This document shows positions 10,291 to 23,704 of a stretch of 64,000 nt of DNA, one piece after another. A program made the position numbers and the translations under genes. Location: the NCBI GenBank assembly GCA_010094025.1, contig ML991854.1, positions 51,523 to 115,522 of the forward strand, written 5' to 3'. Within the stretch, counting starts at the first letter, position 1. Every line of letters begins with the position of its first letter. The notes under the pieces were generated by a model. The model worked only from the letters and a program-made list of their open reading frames with translations, was not told the DNA's origin and searched no databases. The stretch comes from Viridothelium virens (lineage: Eukaryota; Ascomycota; Dothideomycetes; Trypetheliales; Trypetheliaceae).

Positions 10291-11425
10291 ATCTACGCAG
10301 TCCATGTTATTACAACAATTCTACCAAAGTTGGAGCAATGCTTTCCTGACCTTGGCACGTACGGGTAACCCACAACAGCGACTCAAGAAATGTCTACAGA
10401 AGCCCAGTCAGACGGTTCAGAAATATCATATTCCTAGTTCTACACTTCACAATCTAAGAAGAGCTAGTAAGGTCTAAAGCCACGCATCAATTGCTTTTCT
10501 AACAAACCTTGGATGCTCAAATGTTTGAGGCAAATGATCCACTAGTGGGCACAATGAGAAAAGTCGGTGCTATAGTGCTTGAGGCGGCGAAGATTCTGAC
10601 CTGCCATACTTATATATAAGTACACAGAGCAGTCTAAGCCAGGGGCGTAGGGGGAAGTGGTGAAATGAGAGAATTTAGGATATAGAATGGGATCGCGAAG
10701 TTGGGAAGACAGGTGCAGGTGGAAGGATTGGTTTGAGGAGAAGTTGGATGGGAAGGTGTAGGAGATGATGGTGAGTCAAAGGAAGGAAAGATTCAAAAAG
10801 TGGAAGGGAAGCCTTCTAAACTACATGCACCTGCACTCGACACATACCTTCCTTACCTAATATCATTACCTGCAAGACTCTAAACGCGAGAATGGCAGTC
10901 TCTACTGGACGACCTAGCTTGACAACGCAAGCCGAAGATCAGTTAGCACTCCGAAGACTTTTCTCCTGTCTATGACCCAACACGTGATTCAGAGACACGA
11001 GAAGCATGAGATTCGACATGCTCGCATGAGAGTGAATGATATGATCATGGTTTGAAGGGTTCATTGCAACTTTGAATCTTGCCACCAGCAGCTGCGGGAG
11101 TACCAAGAATGCGCTTGCCTTACATTTAGCTGCCTAGCAGAGCACGAATCACTTACGAGCTCGATGATGTTCCTTAACAACTTGCAGGTGAACAGACAAG
11201 CTCGAGCCTGTTGCTTCTTTCGACTTCCAAGGTCACGATAATTGGAACCGCTCGGTGTGCTGAACCTATGATACTCATGCCGGATGCTTGAGAGGTAGTT
11301 AGTGAAAGTTCGAGAATCCTAACTAAGTGTCAGTGGACAAAAGAACACCCTCTTCTTACTTCCATCCTGTGCAGTCCTAGAGGCCCTCAGTAGAATCCGA
11401 AGTACGATATCAAGATATCGAGATT
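10291..11425. other. Intergenic between convergent genes
   Basis: The NLR gene (+) and the Tfc1 gene (-) converge here, so both 3' UTRs must lie in this 1.1 kb. I see no coding frame with family likeness and no repeat. Confidence 0.5.
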
Positions 11426-13246
11426 TTAGACTGGCTCTGACTCCGCTTCTGATGACTCGTTCTCACGGTCCGCTTCTGCTGCCAAGTTCTTCGCCTCGAT
11501 TACCTCGGCGTTCCTTTTTGCATCAAACATGCCCATTTCACTGGCCCCTTTATGATATTTTCCGCCCGCGCTCCTCTTGGCCGAACTGCGTACTTGCGTG
11601 GCCAGTTCCTCGAGACGACTCTCTTTGCGCTTCAGTGCGATGAACGTCATATCCAAGCGCTTCTCATCTATGATGTCAGGCATCAATTCCGCAATGTCTT
11701 TCCAGACTGTCTCATCTTCCTCGCTCGGCCCTTTCCACAGGCCCTCTGCTGTTGCATCGTCTTGTGAGGCCTCGTTCATCATTAAATTAATCATATCTTT
11801 CATAATGACTCGGAGCTTCGCCAGGGCGCCATTCGCAAACCACCCGTCACTCTCCAAATCACATTCAGCCCTCAGAGGGCTCTTATCCATGACCTCCCTT
11901 AGCAGCGGCACCATCACATCACACACCTGCCACACCTTCCCATCCGTCCACAACTTCTTCCCATCAAACTCATGCGTCACTCCCTCCCCTTCCTTCGGCT
12001 TATACCTCGGCGCCCGATTCCACCGCCACTTCTCCTCCCCGACGCTCCACCCCGCCATCCCGCGCTCCACCTGCCTCGCCCCCCTCTCCCTCGGCTCCCC
12101 TCCAAGCCCCCAATTCACGCTCGGCGGCGCCATCTGAAACATCACCGTCTGGTATTTCCGGTACTCGGGGTCGCTGCGAGGGTCGACGCCATATCGCACG
12201 AGCGTGTCGCGCCACGGCCCCGACCGGAACTGGTAGCCGCAGTACTGCGAGAGCAGCTTGAAGTGGTGCTGGTGCTGGCGTCCGATGTAGTTGAGGCTGA
12301 CGCGGCGCGTGATGACGGGGCGCGTGTTGAGGAAGGCCCGGAGTTTGGTGATGCCGGATTGGACGTCGGCGGAGAGGGACTCGAAGGGCTGGAGGCCGGG
12401 TGGCATGGTGGTGGGTAGGGTGGGAGCGTTGGAGGGGAGGGGTCGGAGGATGAGGCGTGCGGGTTGCTGGGAGTTGTGGAGGGTGGTTTGGCCGGTTGTT
12501 GAGTCGTGTTTGACGCGGACGGCGGGATTTTGGCGGTACAGGTAGTTGTAGGGTTGTCGGTGAAGGTCGAAGACTTTGGGAGGTGGGATATATATGTCGG
12601 TCGAGATTCCTTTGTCGGGCGCAAGCTTGAAGTCTTTGATCTTGTCAAAATCGAAGGGTAGGATGTGCGATCTGACCTTCTCGAGCAGCGGCACGCCAGT
12701 GATCGAGCTGACAAAGTCGGGCATGGCCCGGAACCGATGAGTTTCGTTGATATGACCGATGGCCTCGATATGGTATCCATCAGGATTATCTCGAAGTCTT
12801 TTCAACACATCTTCTGCTGCGAGGGTCTGCTTCATTGCATATGATGGGTCTTCGACATACGGATCATCAGACCCTCTCTTTCTCTTCCGTCCTGTCCATT
12901 TCGGGACAGAGACTTTGAATGCGATACTGTTCGTTTTGACGGGCCGCGATATTATAGATTGAGAAAATGAATCCTCAGGCTTTAGCGAAACGGCAATATT
13001 TGATGTTCCCGGCGTAGAGGTAAGAAGCTAGAAAATGCTCAACAGGAGCTTCTGGGCCAAGGAGGACTCTATCCATACCTTTTCAAGATTTTTGTTTCCT
13101 CCCAAAGACTGAACCCCCCTGTCGACATCTTTGACTCGACAAGGGTGCTCGACATTGGCCAGAGGAGCCTGCGGCACGTGGTATTGTGGGGCGAGATTCT
13201 GCTGCGCTGGAGCTTGCGGAGAAGTTTCGGATAGGCCAAGAACCAT
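11426..13246 (-). CDS. TFC1: Transcription factor IIIC subunit Tfc1/tau95 (TFIIIC subunit 5)
   Basis: This is a DNA-binding subunit of TFIIIC, which recognises the A box of tRNA genes and recruits TFIIIB for RNA polymerase III in the nucleus. The model is complement(join(11426..13027, 13079..13246)), 589 aa. The 51-bp intron (donor GTATGG, acceptor TTTCTAG) joins GGNKNLEK to LLTSTPGTSN. Exon 1 carries the conserved N-terminal barrel segment VPQAPLANVEHPC. Exon 2 continues with SIAFKVSVPKWTGRKRKRG, then the DNA-binding central part (ILPFDFDKIKDFKL, LYRQNPAV, TRRVSLNYIG, PWRDTLVRYGVDPRSDPEYR, YQTVMFQM). The C-terminus is acidic and Glu/Ser-rich. The open frame extends further upstream without an ATG, so 13246 is the first methionine. 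It is divergent from the PP2A gene. Confidence 0.92.
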
Positions 13247-13852
13247 ATCGATTTCCACGGTAACGTCACTCTGGGGAGAAAGGAGAAGCTCCCGGGCCAC
13301 AGAGGGGATGCAGGTGGAGAGGTATATTTGTATATCCAGAGGTCGAGCTAGCAGACGTACATATTCTTGGTGTCACCCCGCAGAAGGCATCGGCCGGGGC
13401 TCAGGGCGTAAAGGACCACCATCCACCACTGCTGCTCTGAAACCATGTCACAATCACCTCAACAATCCTCGAGCCGTACCATGTTAACACTGCTCTACAC
13501 ACTCCTTGTCTCGTGACCCTTTCCTTTCGTCATTTCCCCTCTGCGTCGCCACCGATACCATCGCTCTCCCATCCAAGAGGCCCGTGCGACGATTGCTGGA
13601 CCCCTACTCGCACAACAGCGCAACCCTCTCTGCTAACACAGCATCTACTCCGCCGTCCTCGATGAGCTGATAAATCCAATTGAAATCTCCTGGATCCTTG
13701 ACTCGCCCTGTTTTGTCGTACTTTTGCCGCTGGTCACACCTTAGGCGAACGATACTCGGCCGGTGCCGAGCTGTCTCGTCACTTACCCAAGTTGAGGTCG
13801 TGCCTTCTCTTCAGCCCCCGGCACCAGTCGCCAACTTTACGAGTTCGAAGCC
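13247..13852. promoter_or_regulatory. Shared divergent promoter region of TFC1 and the PP2A B56 gene
   Basis: These 606 bp separate the start codons of two head-to-head housekeeping genes and must hold both promoters and 5' UTRs. Pyrimidine-rich stretches with TCTC/CTTTC runs at about 13500-13720 on the + strand are typical of fungal core promoters upstream of the PP2A gene. No specific factor site is claimed. Confidence 0.5.
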
Positions 13853-16734
13853 ATGAAGAATCTAAGGCAAAGAGTGGTAAGTCTCCATGTTCCCCCGCAA
13901 GCTTTGTTTTGTCCCCACCGCCAACGATCCACCTGTTGCTGGCAACCCCATTCTCTGTTTCGCTAACTCACCTAGCATGAGCAGTTGTCGCGGGCGAAGG
14001 ACTCGAATAAAGATAGAAAAAAGGACAAATCTGGGAGCAGTGGCACATCATCACCGTCTCACGGCGCTACCCTGTCGCCCTCGAACTCGGCTCAGGCCAC
14101 ACCGACCTCCTCGACCTCAAACCTAGTTGATTCGCGCAACAAACCCCTCCCGAATGCAGATGGTCAAGCAGCAGCTGGGCACAACTTGGGACCTGCTGGC
14201 GGTCAATCTGGCACGTCTGGATCGCCAAGTCCTAATCATCAATATAATCAGCAATCCTCTCCTCAAGGCAATCAGGCGGGCAATACAAACAATCAATTTG
14301 GCGGTGCGGGGCCTGGAACTCCTAGTCGTGGTGGTGGTACTGGTGCAGGAGGAGCTCCTAACATGAGCCCTAGCGTGGTCATTACCCCAAGCGCTCCGGT
14401 GAGTTCTTTTTCAGTCAATTTAGCGAGATTGTTCCACAGGATCCACTGCATAAAATAGAGACCTGGGATGACGAAGCTGACTGAGATTCGCCCATAGCAT
14501 ATCCCCGGACCAGGTGCCACGGAGACCATGCCTGGCGATCTGGCGCCTCCACCAAAAGGATCGAAAGCACTGATCTTTGATCGTCTGCAAGCTACCCCCA
14601 AGGCCGGAGATGTTCCCGAAGGTATCAGAACACCGAAGCGACAACATTCGTCGAGATTTGACATCTCCGATCAGCGACAAAGAGAACTGGAAAAGTTGCC
14701 GGGATTCCACGAAGTGCCGCCCAATCGCAGGCAGGATCTGTTCATGCAAAAGATTGACCAATGTAACATCATTTTCGACTTCAATGATGCGAGTGGTGAT
14801 ATGAAATCAAAAGAGATCAAACGACTCGCGCTTCATGAGCTTCTAGATTACGTCGCGGCCAACAGGCAAGTCATTACCGAACCGATGTATCCTCGCGTTG
14901 TGGATATGTTCGCGAAGAACCTCTTTCGACCGATACCGCCACCGATGAACCCGCAAGGAGATGCTTTTGATCCTGAAGAGGATGAACCGGTGCTAGAAGT
15001 TGCCTGGCCGCACATTCAAGTGGTCTATGAATTCTTTCTAAGGTTTATTGAGAGCCAGGATTTCAATACAAACATCGCGAAGCAATACATAGATCACCAA
15101 TTTGTTCTTCAGGTCTGTTTCTTGGCCGACTCTGCTGAGCCTTGCTGATCTTTTAAAGTTGCTAGAGCTTTTCGATTCCGAAGACCCAAGAGAACGGGAC
15201 TTTCTCAAGACAACGTTACACAGGATATACGGGAAATTCCTCAACCTTCGTTCCTACATCAGACGGTCAATCAATAATGTCTTCTTTCAATTCATATACG
15301 AGACTGAGCGCTTCAATGGCATTGCGGAGTTATTGGAAATTCTGGGCTCTATCATCAATGGTTTCGCTCTGCCGTTGAAAGAAGAGCACAAGCTATTCCT
15401 CACACGAGTATTGATTCCGCTTCATAAGGTAAAAAGTCTCAGTATGTACCATCCGCAGTTGGCATATTGCATCGTGCAATTCTTGGAAAAGGATGCAGCC
15501 TTGACCGAAGAAGTAAGCATCCTCCGGATTTTTTCTTTTTCACGTGTTTGACCGACTAAACGCATTTAGGTTGTTCTTGGCTTGCTTCGGTACTGGCCGA
15601 AGGTCAACAGCACCAAGGAAGTCATGTTTTTGAATGAAGTCGAAGATATTTTCGAGGTCATGGACCCTGCCGAGTTCACAAAAGTGCAGGAACCTTTATT
15701 CAATCAGCTTGCAAAATCTGTAGCAAGCCCTCACTTTCAGGTACGTTCGATTGATAAGCCTCCAGAGACTCAGCTGACTCTATTTAGGTTGCGGAGAGAG
15801 CCTTGTACTTCTGGAACAATGAATACTTCTGCAACTTGGTCTCCGACAACGTCGAAATCATCTTGCCAATTATGTTTGCGCCGCTCTACGAAAACTCCAA
15901 GAGCCATTGGAATCGGTATAACAACCTCGGTTTGCAACCAACAGTTAGCTGACCCTTATTCCAGAACGATACATGGTATGGTTTACAATGCAATGAAGCT
16001 ATTTATGGAAGTCAATCCACAGCTCTTTGACGAATGTACTCACGAGTATACGGAAGCACAAAACCATGCACAAGAACGGCAGCAAACAAGACAGTCCAAG
16101 TGGGACCGCCTCGCAGCACAAGCAAAGGCCATGCAAAACGGTCAGCCTCATGTCCAACCTATCACTGCTGGAACTGGATCCAAAGTCACGACACCAATAC
16201 GCGACGATAGCGACCCTCTCAGTGGTGACAGTTCTAGAAGGATGGAAGCTTTGAGGTTACAAGATGATGCAGTGGCCCGAGAAACTCGGCGGCCAAAAGA
16301 GTACAGCTCGGTACGTTGACCAGTGCGAGACAGACTATAAAACTGCCCCACACATGATCAACTTGTGTATAATCTCTTGTTCTAGAAACATCTTTATTTC
16401 TCGTTTTTCCTTCTGTACTGCACGGTTTCATCCACGCTTTTTTCCTTAGTCATTTGACCTTGGAAAAGACAAAGCTGGGACTTGCGTATTTGACGAATTC
16501 TGACATTGGCGTTCTTGTTCCCGCATATAGAGGCGTAAGCACTCATCGGATGGCAATATCGACGTTTCGTCAGCGCAGCAGCGTCCCTCAACTAGCGGCA
16601 GCATCGATGGTGGCGGTGGTGGTGGACGGACACGCAGCAGGAGTAACAGCAAATCAGGCGGGTCGACGGGTGCGACTCCGATATTGAGAAGCACTCCTAC
16701 GCCGACGGCTTCATCCGTGCGAGGCAGCGGATAA
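13853..16734 (+). CDS. PP2A regulatory subunit B56 (B' delta, Rts1/ParA type)
   Basis: This subunit directs protein phosphatase 2A to its substrates. In fungi the single B56 protein affects cell cycle, septation and stress responses. The eight-exon model is join(13853..13876, 13985..14398, 14498..15112, 15159..15512, 15570..15740, 15788..15915, 15965..16310, 16531..16734), 751 aa. All junctions keep frame and have GT-AG ends. Exon 1 encodes only eight residues (MKNLRQRV). Residues about 10-150 are Ser/Gly/Asn-rich and disordered. The HEAT-repeat B56 core follows: [72 protein letters not shown], and [14 protein letters not shown] and [13 protein letters not shown]. The last exon adds a Gly/Ser/Arg-rich tail ending SSVRGSG. 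The final 220-bp intron (16311-16530) is longer than the others, so an extra small exon there cannot be excluded. Confidence 0.93.
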
Positions 16735-17522
16735 ACTAGAAGCGAGCTACTTTGAGTTTCGGAATGAGATTGATTCTCAGCTTTGTTTCTGCTTTCTGCT
16801 GTATCTGACGAGTAAAACTACACGAATACACATGGCTTGGCCATTTGGCTAGGCTACAGTGGGATTCTTTTCTCTCACCTACCTCCTACTTTCTTCGATT
16901 CGTTGCTCCGCTGGTGGACTCCGGTCCGATACGGGTGTCGGGAGAGTCTATTCACGAAAAGCGTTCTGCGAAGCAAAAGCTTTCGTCGCGGTGGTAGCTC
17001 GGGTTGTTTGGTACAGCTCATTGGTTCATTTGTGTAATGTGAGGATATCGAATGGCATCAGGCGACGGTCTATAGAGGTCATCCTGTATCACGAATTATC
17101 ATTAAGTCACGATATCCCTCGACAAGGTCCTTGCCGCTGACGCTCTCGATGTCGTATGGCCGAAGGGCCAAACCTCAAAGGCTTCCAAGCACAAGGCATC
17201 TTTGAATCTGTTTAGCTAGCCATTTTCCGTTTCCATGTTGCGCTATACAGCAAAGTTCACTAGAACATGTTTGCGCGGTCATGAAGTACCTAACTACTCT
17301 GCAGGTATTTTGATGACTGAAGACTCGAAGGAGATAGGTTGCTCGGCTGAATCTCGGGTCCAGCTATGGAGGCTGAGACAAGGGGTACCTAGAAACTTTT
17401 GGGCGACTCGACGACCCCACGGTGGGGCCATCAGCAAAGGCCAGCAGGCAGGATTGTTTCAATGCTGACTGAGTTGACAGACAAAATGCATAACTTCCAT
17501 CCCAGGTGAAATCAATTCAATC
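16735..17522. other. Intergenic, upstream of the FGAM synthase gene
   Basis: This stretch holds the 3' UTR of the PP2A gene and the promoter of the purine gene. Two TGACTG motifs occur close upstream of the start (about 17314 and 17466). They resemble the TGACTC core bound by Bas1/Gcn4 on yeast purine genes but are not exact, so this is only a hint. The small open frames here have no family likeness. Confidence 0.4.
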
Positions 17523-20500
17523 ATGGCCGAGCATCCGGCCGAGCACCTGCTCCTTCCTGGCTCTTTGGCCTATTCGCGCTTCCGGCTCAATCGGCTTGCC
17601 GAGTCCTTAGGAGCTCAAGATGCTCAAGCAATTTGGATCCATTTCGTGAAGCCACGTTGGCGACTAGAAGATGTCAAAGATGAGAAGCTGAAGACCTTGG
17701 AACAGCTGTTGCAGTATGGGGATTATCCTCGAAATCAAGATCGTCTTTACTTCAGTCTCCTAGATTCAATTGCTCGCACGGATGAACCACGAGATCCGAA
17801 TACTCATCTATTTTACATCACCCCTAGACCTGGGACAATATCTCCATGGAGCTCAAAGGCGACAAGCATTGCACACGTTTGTGGATTGCAAGATTCTGTT
17901 GAACGCATCGAGCGTGGCGTGGTCATCGCGGCTACTTTCGAAACACCTCTAGCGAGAGATGCGATACCAAATGCGGATGCACTTCATGATCGCATGACTC
18001 AGATTATAAGTCGCAGCTATCCGGACCTCTCGACCATATTCGCCGAGCATGCTGCTACTTCAGCAACCTTTGTAGAGCTCATCCAATCCCCTGATCCACA
18101 TGCAGCTCTCCGTGAAGCGAACCAAACCCTGGGTCTAGCTCTCGATGCTTCAGAGATTGATTACCTCGTCGATGGATATAAAAATCAGCTTAGACGGAAT
18201 CCAACAGATGTTGAACTTTTCATGTTTGCTCAAGTGAACTCAGAGCACTGCCGACACAAGCAATTCAATGCCACATGGACAATTGACGGCCTTCGCAAAC
18301 CTTCATCGCTATTCCAGATGATACGACACACCCACGAAAGAAATCCTCAGCATGTTGTATCAGCATACAGTGATAATGCTGCAGTGCTGGAGGGCACTGG
18401 AAGTGGGGGTTTCTGGGCACCGAGTCACGCTACCGGAGAGTGGCAGCAGACAAAGGAGCAAGTGCATTTTCTAGCCAAGGTGGAAACACACAATCATCCG
18501 ACAGCGGTATCGCCATATCCTGGTGCAGCGACAGGTTCCGGAGGTGAGATCAGAGATGAAGGCGCTGTAGGTCGAGGCTCCAGACCCAAGGCTGGTCTCG
18601 CCGGCTTCAACGTATCCGAACTGCGTATACCGGGTTTCGAGCAACCATGGGAACTCAATGTCGGCAAACCCCATCACATTGCAAGCAGCCTGGACATCAT
18701 GCTTGACGCTCCTATCGGCAGTGCGGCATTTAATAACGAGTTTGGTCGTCCATGTACAGCAGGCTACTTCCGCACGCTTCTCACGGAAGTTAAGGCCGAT
18801 GAGAAGACTACGGAACTGAGGGGCTATCACAAACCGATCATGATTGCTGGAGGTGTTGGTACCGTTCGCCCACAACACGCACAAAAGCGGGAGAATCTTG
18901 TCAAACCAGGTGCCCATCTTATCGTACTCGGTGGTCCGGCTATGCTCATCGGTCTCGGAGGTGGTGCAGCTTCTTCCATTCAATCCGGTGAAGGCTCTGC
19001 CGACCTCGACTTTGCAAGTGTGCAGCGCGGGAACGCCGAGGTACAAAGACGAGCGCAGGAGGTGATCAATGCGTGCTCAGCTTTGGGTCCAAACAATCCC
19101 ATCTGGAGCATCCACGATGTTGGTGCAGGAGGCCTAAGTAATGCTCTTCCAGAGCTGGTGCATGATGCAGGACTTGGAGCCAAGTTCGAACTGAGAGAGA
19201 TCGATAATACGGATAACGGTATGTCGCCATTGCAGATATGGTGCTGCGAGGCTCAGGAGCGATACGTCCTGGCCATTGCTACGGAGGGGATCGATACGTT
19301 CAAAAAGATAGCACAAAGAGAACGATGCGGATTTTCCGATGTGGGAACCGCGACTACGGGAACGACAGGCCAAGAAAAGAGGCTAGTATTAGTGGACAGG
19401 GAGAGCGAAGATTTCAGAACGCTGATTGATGTGCCCATGGAGGTCTTGTTTGGAAAACCACCAAAGATGAGTAGGGTTGTCGAGACTCGGAGGTTGAGAT
19501 TACCACCTTTCGATACAAGTCTAGCAATGTATCTGTCCGACAAGCAAACGCAAGAGCTCCTTCCGGAGGCTGTGAACAGAGTTCTGGCACTTCCATCAGT
19601 TGGCTCGAAATCATTTCTAATCACGATCGGCGACCGGACTGTTGGTGGTCTGACAGTTCGAGATCAGATGGTCGGACCTTGGCAAGTGCCCGTCGCTGAT
19701 TGCTCGGTGACAGCAACATCCCTTACGACCGGTATAAAGACCGGTGAGGCCATGGCCATGGGTGAAAGACCTACACTGGCACTCATCTCGCCTGCAGCAT
19801 CGGCACGAATGGCAGTCGCAGAATCACTGCTGAACATTGCCGCCGCAGATTTACAGGGTAATCTCGAAAGAATACGGCTTTCGGCAAACTGGATGGCTGC
19901 AAGCAGTCATCCTGGAGAAGGCGCGGCACTTTATGAAGCTGTCGAGGCCATCGGAATAGATCTTTGTCCACAGCTGGGGATTAGCATACCCGTCGGTAAA
20001 GACTCAATGTCTATGAAAATGAAATGGCAACACCAAGGCTCGCAACAGATAGAAGTCACCGCACCCCTTTCAGTCATCATTTCCGCCTTTGCACCTGTCC
20101 GTAACATCGCAAATGTGTGGACACCCGCACTTCGACGTCTCGAAGATGTCGGTGAAACCATTCTTCTCTACGTTGACCTTGCCGAGGGTATGAAGGCTCT
20201 TGGTGGATCTGCCCTCGCACAAGTATTTAGACAAGTCGGCGACGAAGCACCAGACGTTCGAGATCCTTTAATCATCAAAGACTATTTCGATGCCATACAA
20301 CAGCTGCATGAATCCGGCATCGTCCTCGCTTATCACGATCGTTCCGATGGCGGCCTCTTCACCACACTGATCGAAATGATGTTTGCCGGCAGATGTGGTT
20401 TGGAGATTATGCTAGATCATTTATGCCCAACAAAATCACCATCGCATCTCATGACTGCACTTTTCAATGAGGAACTTGGTGCTGTCTTCCAAGTCCGTAA

Positions 20501-21743
20501 GAAACACGAAATCGAGTTTCAGCGGTGTTTTGCAACTTGCGGCCCTCCGTCAGGCATGATCCGCAAAATTGGCCGCATTCCCGTCGCCTCGAAGCAAGAG
20601 CTGAGTTTGAGACACGGTGCTGATATTGTTTATCGCGCATCTCGCTCGAGCCTACAACAGCGGTGGTCCGCTACGAGCTATCATATGCAAAAACTCCGTG
20701 ATAATCCTTGCTGTGCGGAGCAGGAATATGCAAACATTGCCGATGATGCTGACCCTGGTCTAAGCTATCGGCTCAACTTTAAGCCAAAGGAAGACATCCG
20801 GTCATTGGCTTCATCAATCTCATCATGGGGATCTACTATGTTGAATAGACGCCCCCGAGTCGCGATTTTGAGAGAGCAAGGTGTTAATGGCCACGCTGAG
20901 ATGGCATATGTCTTCTGCCAGGCCGGCTTTTCCGCCATTGACGTGCACATGTCGGACCTTCTAACCTCCCGAGTGTCACTCGCCTCATTCGTCGGTCTTG
21001 CAGCCTGTGGCGGCTTTAGCTATGGCGACGTTCTCGGGGCTGGACAAGGATGGTCAAAGAGCGTGCTACTCCACGAAGGCTGCCGCCGAGAATTCCAAGC
21101 TTTCTTCGAACGAAGAGACACCTTCACCCTAGGCGTTTGCAATGGCTGCCAATTCCTCTCAAGACTCAAGTCCGTCATTCCCGGCGCTGACCACTGGCCC
21201 AGCTTCGAGCGTAACGAGAGCGAGCAGTACGAAGCCCGCGTCTGCATGGTCGAAGTCTTAGATCCGCCCAAGAAAGACCACAAGGGTGTCGAGCCGAGCG
21301 TCTTTCTCCACGGCATGCATGGCTCACGCCTTCCCATTGCCGTCGCTCATGGCGAAGGCCGCGCCGTTTTCTCCGCCTCTACTCCCCTCGATCCCGCGGC
21401 CGCCGCTGCCCAGTCCACCTCCGTGTCTTCCGAAGACGAAAAGGAATATGCAGAACAAAACCATGCCGCCAAGACACTGCTGAATCAGAGCCTTGTGTCT
21501 CTACGATACATTAACAATAGATTGCAGCCCACCACACGGTATCCGTATAATCCGAATGGCTCGCCAGAAGGCATTGCTGGTGTTCGGACCCCGGATGGAC
21601 GCGTCTTGGCGCTGATGCCGCACCCAGAAAGAACGATCTTGAGGAACGTGGGCAGCTGGATACCAGATGGGATGGCGGATGAATGGGGGGAGACTGGACC
21701 GTGGGGTCGCATGTTTAGGAGCGCCAGAAGATGGGTTGGATAG
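17523..21743 (+). CDS. ADE6: Phosphoribosylformylglycinamidine synthase (FGAM synthase)
   Basis: This enzyme catalyses the fourth step of de novo purine synthesis: FGAR + glutamine + ATP gives FGAM + glutamate. It is cytosolic. The frame is a single intronless exon of 1406 aa, close to the usual size of about 1350 for the eukaryotic single-chain enzyme, and starts at the ATG at 17523. The order of parts is the large-type one. First comes the N-terminal PurS-like and linker region, then the AIR-synthase-like halves with [20 protein letters not shown] near residue 322, GGGAASS and [16 protein letters not shown], and later [11 protein letters not shown] and [16 protein letters not shown]. The C-terminal class I glutamine amidotransferase has the nucleophile C1206 in GVCNGCQ and the H1367/E1369 pair in MPHPERT. 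All key residues appear intact. The gene lies downstream of, and co-directional with, the PP2A gene. Confidence 0.97.
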   Translation: MAEHPAEHLLLPGSLAYSRFRLNRLAESLGAQDAQAIWIHFVKPRWRLEDVKDEKLKTLEQLLQYGDYPRNQDRLYFSLLDSIARTDEPRDPNTHLFYITPRPGTISPWSSKATSIAHVCGLQDSVERIERGVVIAATFETPLARDAIPNADALHDRMTQIISRSYPDLSTIFAEHAATSATFVELIQSPDPHAALREANQTLGLALDASEIDYLVDGYKNQLRRNPTDVELFMFAQVNSEHCRHKQFNATWTIDGLRKPSSLFQMIRHTHERNPQHVVSAYSDNAAVLEGTGSGGFWAPSHATGEWQQTKEQVHFLAKVETHNHPTAVSPYPGAATGSGGEIRDEGAVGRGSRPKAGLAGFNVSELRIPGFEQPWELNVGKPHHIASSLDIMLDAPIGSAAFNNEFGRPCTAGYFRTLLTEVKADEKTTELRGYHKPIMIAGGVGTVRPQHAQKRENLVKPGAHLIVLGGPAMLIGLGGGAASSIQSGEGSADLDFASVQRGNAEVQRRAQEVINACSALGPNNPIWSIHDVGAGGLSNALPELVHDAGLGAKFELREIDNTDNGMSPLQIWCCEAQERYVLAIATEGIDTFKKIAQRERCGFSDVGTATTGTTGQEKRLVLVDRESEDFRTLIDVPMEVLFGKPPKMSRVVETRRLRLPPFDTSLAMYLSDKQTQELLPEAVNRVLALPSVGSKSFLITIGDRTVGGLTVRDQMVGPWQVPVADCSVTATSLTTGIKTGEAMAMGERPTLALISPAASARMAVAESLLNIAAADLQGNLERIRLSANWMAASSHPGEGAALYEAVEAIGIDLCPQLGISIPVGKDSMSMKMKWQHQGSQQIEVTAPLSVIISAFAPVRNIANVWTPALRRLEDVGETILLYVDLAEGMKALGGSALAQVFRQVGDEAPDVRDPLIIKDYFDAIQQLHESGIVLAYHDRSDGGLFTTLIEMMFAGRCGLEIMLDHLCPTKSPSHLMTALFNEELGAVFQVRKKHEIEFQRCFATCGPPSGMIRKIGRIPVASKQELSLRHGADIVYRASRSSLQQRWSATSYHMQKLRDNPCCAEQEYANIADDADPGLSYRLNFKPKEDIRSLASSISSWGSTMLNRRPRVAILREQGVNGHAEMAYVFCQAGFSAIDVHMSDLLTSRVSLASFVGLAACGGFSYGDVLGAGQGWSKSVLLHEGCRREFQAFFERRDTFTLGVCNGCQFLSRLKSVIPGADHWPSFERNESEQYEARVCMVEVLDPPKKDHKGVEPSVFLHGMHGSRLPIAVAHGEGRAVFSASTPLDPAAAAAQSTSVSSEDEKEYAEQNHAAKTLLNQSLVSLRYINNRLQPTTRYPYNPNGSPEGIAGVRTPDGRVLALMPHPERTILRNVGSWIPDGMADEWGETGPWGRMFRSARRWVG

Positions 21744-23474
21744 GTGACCTGCTGATCTGAGCTCAGGGCGTTTGCATTCTGTAGAAGGGAGGGAATCATT
21801 GCATGTGGTGGTAAGTCCGCTTTTCGTGTAGATCACTTAAAGATCTATGCTCGTCGTGGACATCACCCTTAGAAAGGCATCATGGCGATAAGCTCCTTTT
21901 TGGCAATTCTGTCTCCGCCGCTAGCATTCATTATTGACGCCTGAACGGCCTACATTCGTTTCTGTGATATTGACTCACGCTCTGACTCATAAACTCCCTA
22001 CCAGGACAGTTCATCGTCAGATGTAATGCCTTGCCAGAGATACAGGCTTTCAATGTTTGATTGGAACAGCTGAAAGTTCTGCAGTGTTAGATCATGTTTG
22101 ACCGCAATTTTATCCTCCGCCTCTGTTCCCGAACATCGTCAACGGATCTGCATTATGGTCCATTGTCTCTGAGGTTGAAGCAAATACTACTTCAATATCC
22201 AATGTTAGGATTGAGGATCCCCTCGCTCGTCGCTCTGCATATATTGTATGCAATGTGACTGTTATCAGAAAGGGCTTCTTTGTTTCTTTTGACCTGAGAT
22301 ACGGGACCTTTTCTTGCCGATAAAAAAAGGGCAAATATCACTAGTCTAAGGAAGTACATTCTCAAACATGTCTTATACGCTCATGGTGAAGGCTCAGAGT
22401 ACATAAGTCCAGACCGTTCAGCAAATCTTGAGACATCATACTCTGCCAATCCTATTGCGTGGCTCATTCATTGCATATTCGATACCCTGAAACAGTACTA
22501 AAATTACTAGCCACTCTCTACGTCTTCGATTCTCAGAAATTCCGCTGCCAAAGATGGACTCTCTTCCTATCCGATTGATTTGTCATTGGTGTCGTCGCAG
22601 TTATGATCATACACACGCAGAATGCCCGGGATGTTCCGCACCTAGCATACTTACATGTTTTTCTGTCGCTTTCATCAACTGCCGCTCGAACGGCATTGTC
22701 AGTGGCCGCCGCGAGTTACTGAACCGGAACGCAAGATCAGTCCAGAATCTGCCTCGCCGAAGCAATCTCGCGGTTGTGGTCGTTTGGGAAGGAGGGGACG
22801 GAAATATTGAAAATTTTCGTTGGGTCATGTATTTGCAGAACGGTGAAATCTGGCCCTCAATGCCCATGTCGACATGACCAGATTGGGGTGACTGGACGGC
22901 GGCGACTGTGCGGCTGTTTGACTGGTTGGCGTGGGCTTATGGAAAGGGCCTGTGATAACGGTCAACTATTTTTCGGGGCTTACTTGGTTTGACTCTGTGT
23001 AAAGCAAAGGGAATTCCAGAAGAGAATCTCTTGTAACAGTATTGATTCTGGTGGGATTACTACATACATCAGAAAATCAACATAAGGAGCATTATCATCT
23101 CGAAATTGCGGTGATAGATACCGAATGCGAAATGTGGTAAATCATGCAGCAGAGCAAAAATACAAACTCCCCGGAGAGCCACTTGAGGAATAACGTGATC
23201 AAGATCTTGCTGTATACGAGCAGGGGTGCCACGACCTATATTTCGCCCCACTCCGTTTCAGCTAGCTGAGCATGATAGCAGCAGGAGTTCATTGACCCTA
23301 GGTCCTTAACGCGTGGCGTTGAGAAATTGGAGGGGTGTGTAGATAGAGTAACTGCGCACGGTCACAGCCGATCCAAGCGCTTCTGGGCCGTTTCGCCTGT
23401 TGACCACCTCCCGCATTGTTGCGTCTCGCATCTCCCATCCAAGAGCAACTCCCTAGCAGGGAAATATCACATGC
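21744..23474. other. Intergenic, upstream of the HET gene
   Basis: These 1.7 kb hold the 3' end of ADE6 transcription and the promoter of the HET gene. The only frame worth a note is 22554-22877, listed separately. No repeat or RNA gene is seen. Confidence 0.45.
22554..22877 (+). CDS. Doubtful small ORF with a CxxC-CxxC N-terminus
   Basis: A 107-codon frame with an ATG has near its N-terminus the pattern CHWC...ECPGC, as in zinc ribbons, and then low-information sequence. No known family is recognised and there is no support beyond the cysteine spacing. It could be the first exon of a spliced gene or chance. Confidence 0.2.
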   Translation: MDSLPIRLICHWCRRSYDHTHAECPGCSAPSILTCFSVAFINCRSNGIVSGRRELLNRNARSVQNLPRRSNLAVVVVWEGGDGNIENFRWVMYLQNGEIWPSMPMST

Positions 23475-23667
23475 ATGGCTACTGGCGAATCTACGTGTCT
23501 TAGATGTCGTAATATTGATCTCTCGGCGCATTCTCTCCGGCTCAACAACCTGGTCACCATTCAACTAGGAAACGTACGAGACTGGGAACTCGCTTGCCAA
23601 ATATGTCGAGCATTTGCCCGGCTAGCCGGTTTTGAGCTAAGTGCAGCTCGTTCTGGAGTTGATACCA

Positions 23668-23704
<37 letters not shown>

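Noticed and set aside
17770-21836. Many open frames on both strands within the FGAM synthase gene
   Set aside because: They all lie inside an intact 1406-codon gene with conserved active-site motifs.
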